Shown piece by piece: positions 61,662-64,000 of a stretch of DNA of 64,000 nt. The notes under the pieces are model-generated. The model worked only from the letters and a program-made list of their open reading frames with translations. It did not search any database and was not told the DNA's origin. The first letter of the stretch is position 1; every line of letters begins with the position of its first letter. The stretch is from the NCBI GenBank assembly GCA_019739215.1, contig JAHHDR010000026.1, positions 62,001 to 126,000 on the forward strand, given 5' to 3'. Position numbers and translations under genes: made by a program. The stretch comes from Rhizobium sp. (GTDB lineage Bacteria > Pseudomonadota > Alphaproteobacteria > Rhizobiales > Rhizobiaceae).

Positions 61662-62818
61662 TCCGCCGGGTGGCGCTCGCCCTCCCCACCATCTCGCCGC
61701 TTGGCGGTGGCGTGGCCGAGGCGGCACGGCTGCATGTCAAGGCATTGTCTGCGGCCGGGTTCGACGAGATCTCCGTGCACACGCTCGATGCACGGACGGA
61801 AAAGGTCGATCCCGCCCAGTGGCAGGCCGCAAGGCTCCACCAGCATCACTTCATCGGTCCGGTGAGCTACAGCCTCGCCCCCGGCATGCTGTCGTCGCTG
61901 ATGAAGGCGAAGCCCGACATCGTCCATGTCCATGGTGTCTGGCAATTCCATTGCGCGGCGGTGCAGGCATGGTCCGCAGTGACCGGAAAGCCTTATGTGG
62001 TGTCGCCCCACGGCATGCTGGAGCCCTGGATCAGGGCGCGCTCGCCGGCGCTCAAGAAGGCGGTCTCCACGCTCTACCAGAACCGGTTCCTGCGCAATGC
62101 CGGCGGCTTCCACCTGCTGACCGAGAAGGAAGGCGCTGACGTCGCCGAGTTCCTCAGCGGCCAGCCGGCCCCGATCATTCCCAATTTCGCCGAACCCTTC
62201 GCGAGCGACAGCACGCCGCCGCAATGGTGGCGGAAGGACTATGAGAACCGCAAGGTCTACCTCTTCTTCGGCCGGCTCCACCAGAAGAAGGGCGTGATGG
62301 AACTGCTCGACGCCTGGGAGCGGCTCTGCCACGACGATACCGACTTCAAGACGCATGCCGCACTGGTCTTCTGCGGCTGGAACGACGGGATCGAGGGTTT
62401 CGAGCAGAGGGTTGCCGGTCTCGGTGAGCGCTTCGACAACGTCCAATTCGCCGGTCCACAATATGGCGCCGACAAGAACCGATCGCTTGGCGCCGCGGAC
62501 TTTTTCCTGCTGCCGTCCAAGAGCGAGGGCCTGCCGATGGCGATTCTCGAGGGCTGGGCCGCCGGGATACCCGCGATCATGTCGCCGGAATGCAATCTCG
62601 ACATCGGCTTCGAGCGCGGAGCGGCCTTCCGGACGGGCTACACCGCCGAGACGATCCTTCCGGCACTGAAGGCGGCACAGAGCCTGAGCCGCGAGGCGTG
62701 GGACGACGCATCGGCGAAGGCCAGGGCGCTGGTTGCCGACAGATACTCCGAGGCGAGCGTCCGCGCCGGATTGCTTTCTCTCTATGACAGGGCGGCGGAA
62801 TGGAGTTCCAGACGATGA
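61658..62818 (+). CDS. Glycosyltransferase family 4 protein
   Basis: 386 residues, GT-B fold. The N-domain has PTISPLGGGVAEAARLHVKA and PDIVHVHGVWQFHCAAVQAW, then SPHGMLEPWIRARSPALKKA, a pattern common in exopolysaccharide GT4 enzymes. The C-domain has LFFGRLHQKKGVMELLDAWE and the E-x7-E type FLLPSKSEGLPMAILEGWAA. Start and stop overlap both neighbours by four bases. Sugar donor unknown; GDP-fucose is possible. Confidence 0.92.
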   Translation: MIRRVALALPTISPLGGGVAEAARLHVKALSAAGFDEISVHTLDARTEKVDPAQWQAARLHQHHFIGPVSYSLAPGMLSSLMKAKPDIVHVHGVWQFHCAAVQAWSAVTGKPYVVSPHGMLEPWIRARSPALKKAVSTLYQNRFLRNAGGFHLLTEKEGADVAEFLSGQPAPIIPNFAEPFASDSTPPQWWRKDYENRKVYLFFGRLHQKKGVMELLDAWERLCHDDTDFKTHAALVFCGWNDGIEGFEQRVAGLGERFDNVQFAGPQYGADKNRSLGAADFFLLPSKSEGLPMAILEGWAAGIPAIMSPECNLDIGFERGAAFRTGYTAETILPALKAAQSLSREAWDDASAKARALVADRYSEASVRAGLLSLYDRAAEWSSRR

Positions 62819-63375
62819 GCCTGCTCGATGCGCAGAAATCCAACGTTCGGGAGGGCGGGCCGAGCTTCTCGCTGAAGCACCGCCTGTTTCGCGCGGCATG
62901 GAACCTGACCTGGGCGGTTGCCGGACGCTGGACACCCGTGCCGCTCCACGGCTGGCGCCGCTTCCTGCTCAACGCCTTCGGCGCCAAGCTCGCGCCCAAG
63001 GCGCGCATCTACCCCGGCACGACCATATGGTATCCGCCGAATCTCGTGATGGAAGACCACGCCCTCGTGGGTCCCGGCGTCATCCTCTACAATATGGGGC
63101 CGATGAAGATCTCGTCCTATGCCATCGTGTCCCAGAGGGCCCATCTCTGCGGCGGCACGCATGATGTCGACGATCCGCACTTTCAGTTGCAGCCCAAGCC
63201 AATTGCCATCGGACCCAAGGCTTGGATTGCCGCAGAGGCCTTCGTCGGTCCCGGCGTCACCGTTGGAGAAGGCGCCGTGCTGGGCGCACGCGGCGTTGCG
63301 GCAAAGGATCTCGAGCCCTGGGGGATCTATGCCGGCAATCCCGCGCGCAAGCTCAGGGAGCGAAACCGGTTCTGA
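62815..63375 (+). CDS. WcaF-like acetyltransferase
   Basis: Left-handed beta-helix O-acetyltransferase of 186 residues. It has the WcaF-type N-terminal helix region (FRAAWNLTWAVAGRWTPVPL, then GWRRFLLNAFGAKLAPKARI) and hexapeptide repeats (IGPKAWIAAEAFVGPGVTVG). The acetyl-CoA site is near SQRAHLCGGTHDVDDPHFQL, with the catalytic His in GTHD. ATG 62815 overlaps the GT4 stop (ATGA). Last gene of the operon; no terminator is obvious before the convergent yeiH-like stop three bases on. Confidence 0.92.
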   Translation: MSLLDAQKSNVREGGPSFSLKHRLFRAAWNLTWAVAGRWTPVPLHGWRRFLLNAFGAKLAPKARIYPGTTIWYPPNLVMEDHALVGPGVILYNMGPMKISSYAIVSQRAHLCGGTHDVDDPHFQLQPKPIAIGPKAWIAAEAFVGPGVTVGEGAVLGARGVAAKDLEPWGIYAGNPARKLRERNRF

Positions 63376-63378
63376 AGT

Positions 63379-64000
63379 TCAGCCGAAGGCGTGCGCCGGC
63401 AATGCCAGGATCGCTATATAGCTGACCCCCAGCAGCACGGCGAGCGAAAGCGAGGCCGCGACGATCACCCGGCCGCCGGCCGCCGCCACAGTCCGGATGT
63501 CGACAGACAGGCCGAGGCCGGCCATGGCCACCACGGTAAGGCCCGAGGCCAGCATGGGTGGAACGCCGAGAAGGCTTTGCGGCACGAGACCGACTGAACG
63601 GAGCGTGGCAAGGACGATGAAGCCGACGATGAACCACGGCATCAGCACGGCCGGCCGCGACGCCGCCGCACCACCGCGACGTCTCTCCAGGATGCCGAGG
63701 ACCAGGATCACCGGCCCGAGCATCAACACGCGCAACAGCTTGACCAGCGTCCCGGCCTGCATGGCGACCAGTCCACCCGGTGCCGCTGCGGCCAGCACCT
63801 GGGGGACGGCATAGACGGTAAGCCCGGCCATGGCGCCATATTGCGGAATGCTCAGTCCGAGATGCGCCTGTGCCAGCGGCAGCCCGACGACGATGGCGAT
63901 ACCGAGAACGGCAGTGAAGGCCAGCGCGGCGGCCACCTCCTCCCTGCGGGCATCGATGACGGGCGCGACCGCGACGATCGCCGAATTGCCGCAGATCGAA
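63379..64000 (-). CDS. YeiH-family putative sulfate exporter, partial
   Basis: The C-terminal 207 residues of a polytopic UPF0324/YeiH protein; the gene continues beyond the right edge. Recognisable parts are the SICGNSAIVAVAPVIDAR block at the edge, the stretch around VYAVPQVLAAAAP, PWFIVGFIVLATLRSVGLVP and ASGLTVVAMAGLGLSVDIRT, with five to six hydrophobic helices. Related proteins export sulfite or sulfate-type anions. It ends three bases from wcaF on the opposite strand. Confidence 0.9.
   Translation of the reverse strand, partial: SICGNSAIVAVAPVIDARREEVAAALAFTAVLGIAIVVGLPLAQAHLGLSIPQYGAMAGLTVYAVPQVLAAAAPGGLVAMQAGTLVKLLRVLMLGPVILVLGILERRRGGAAASRPAVLMPWFIVGFIVLATLRSVGLVPQSLLGVPPMLASGLTVVAMAGLGLSVDIRTVAAAGGRVIVAASLSLAVLLGVSYIAILALPAHAFG

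Noticed and set aside
1..64000. CRISPR arrays, insertion sequences, prophage genes
   Set aside because: No regularly spaced repeats, transposase-like ORFs, terminal inverted repeats or phage structural genes were seen.

Overview
The window is chromosomal DNA of high G+C content from a rhizobial alphaproteobacterium (order Hyphomicrobiales, Rhizobiaceae or a close family). The evidence is a set of lineage-typical genes: lexA preceded by a GAAC-N7-GAAC SOS box, phosphatidylcholine synthase (pcs), the general amino acid transporter aapJQMP, exoR, popZ between tolC and valS, a DUF3126 gene and a phasin. The genus cannot be fixed from the sequence alone. No insertion sequence, prophage, CRISPR array or integrase was seen. 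Most of the window is core genome with a few accessory islands.

Layout. 1-5.3 kb: a heavily frameshifted gloA and a peptidase M15/YcbK-like gene, three tandem tRNA-Glu genes that each have their own promoter, a small hypothetical gene, and a cupin - TIGR02587 - TIGR02588 operon of unknown function. 5.3-9.6 kb: lexA, then a GDP-fucose operon (gmd, fcl, acyltransferase). 9.7-16.2 kb (minus strand): a BMP-type (nucleoside-like) ABC importer, a quinone oxidoreductase and pcs. 16.6-25 kb: clpA-clpS, phasin, DUF3126, cysE, an alpha/beta hydrolase, a zinc-finger protein, an FAD monooxygenase and metC. 25.3-31.5 kb: aapJQMP and ilvD. 31.8-41.4 kb: an unrecognised membrane protein with pentapeptide-like repeats, exoR, valS, popZ, tolC, pcm and an EAL-domain gene. 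41.6-42 kb: tRNA-Cys and tRNA-Asn. 42.2-55.1 kb: photolyase, LysR regulator, a YdcSTUV-PatD-like transporter and aldehyde dehydrogenase operon, SDR and PhyH genes opposite a LacI regulator, and a NodT-type outer membrane lipoprotein. 56.5-63.4 kb: an exopolysaccharide operon (WcaI-like glycosyltransferase, flippase, polymerase-like protein, pyruvyl transferase, GT4, WcaF acetyltransferase). 63.4 kb to the end: a partial YeiH-family exporter.

How the parts fit. GDP-L-fucose from gmd-fcl, the acyltransferase and the downstream Wzx/Wzy-type cluster could together build a fucose-containing, pyruvylated and acetylated exopolysaccharide. ExoR is a known periplasmic repressor of exopolysaccharide synthesis in rhizobia. 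Linking these three loci is inference.

Sequence quality. Many otherwise well-conserved genes are interrupted by one-base indels, often in short homopolymers. The worst areas are 0.3-4.4 kb, 11-14.8 kb, 28.2-28.5 kb and 47.5-48.9 kb. Intact products can be rebuilt by joining frames, so sequencing or assembly error is more likely than true pseudogenes. Such genes are annotated over their full extent with the break positions stated.
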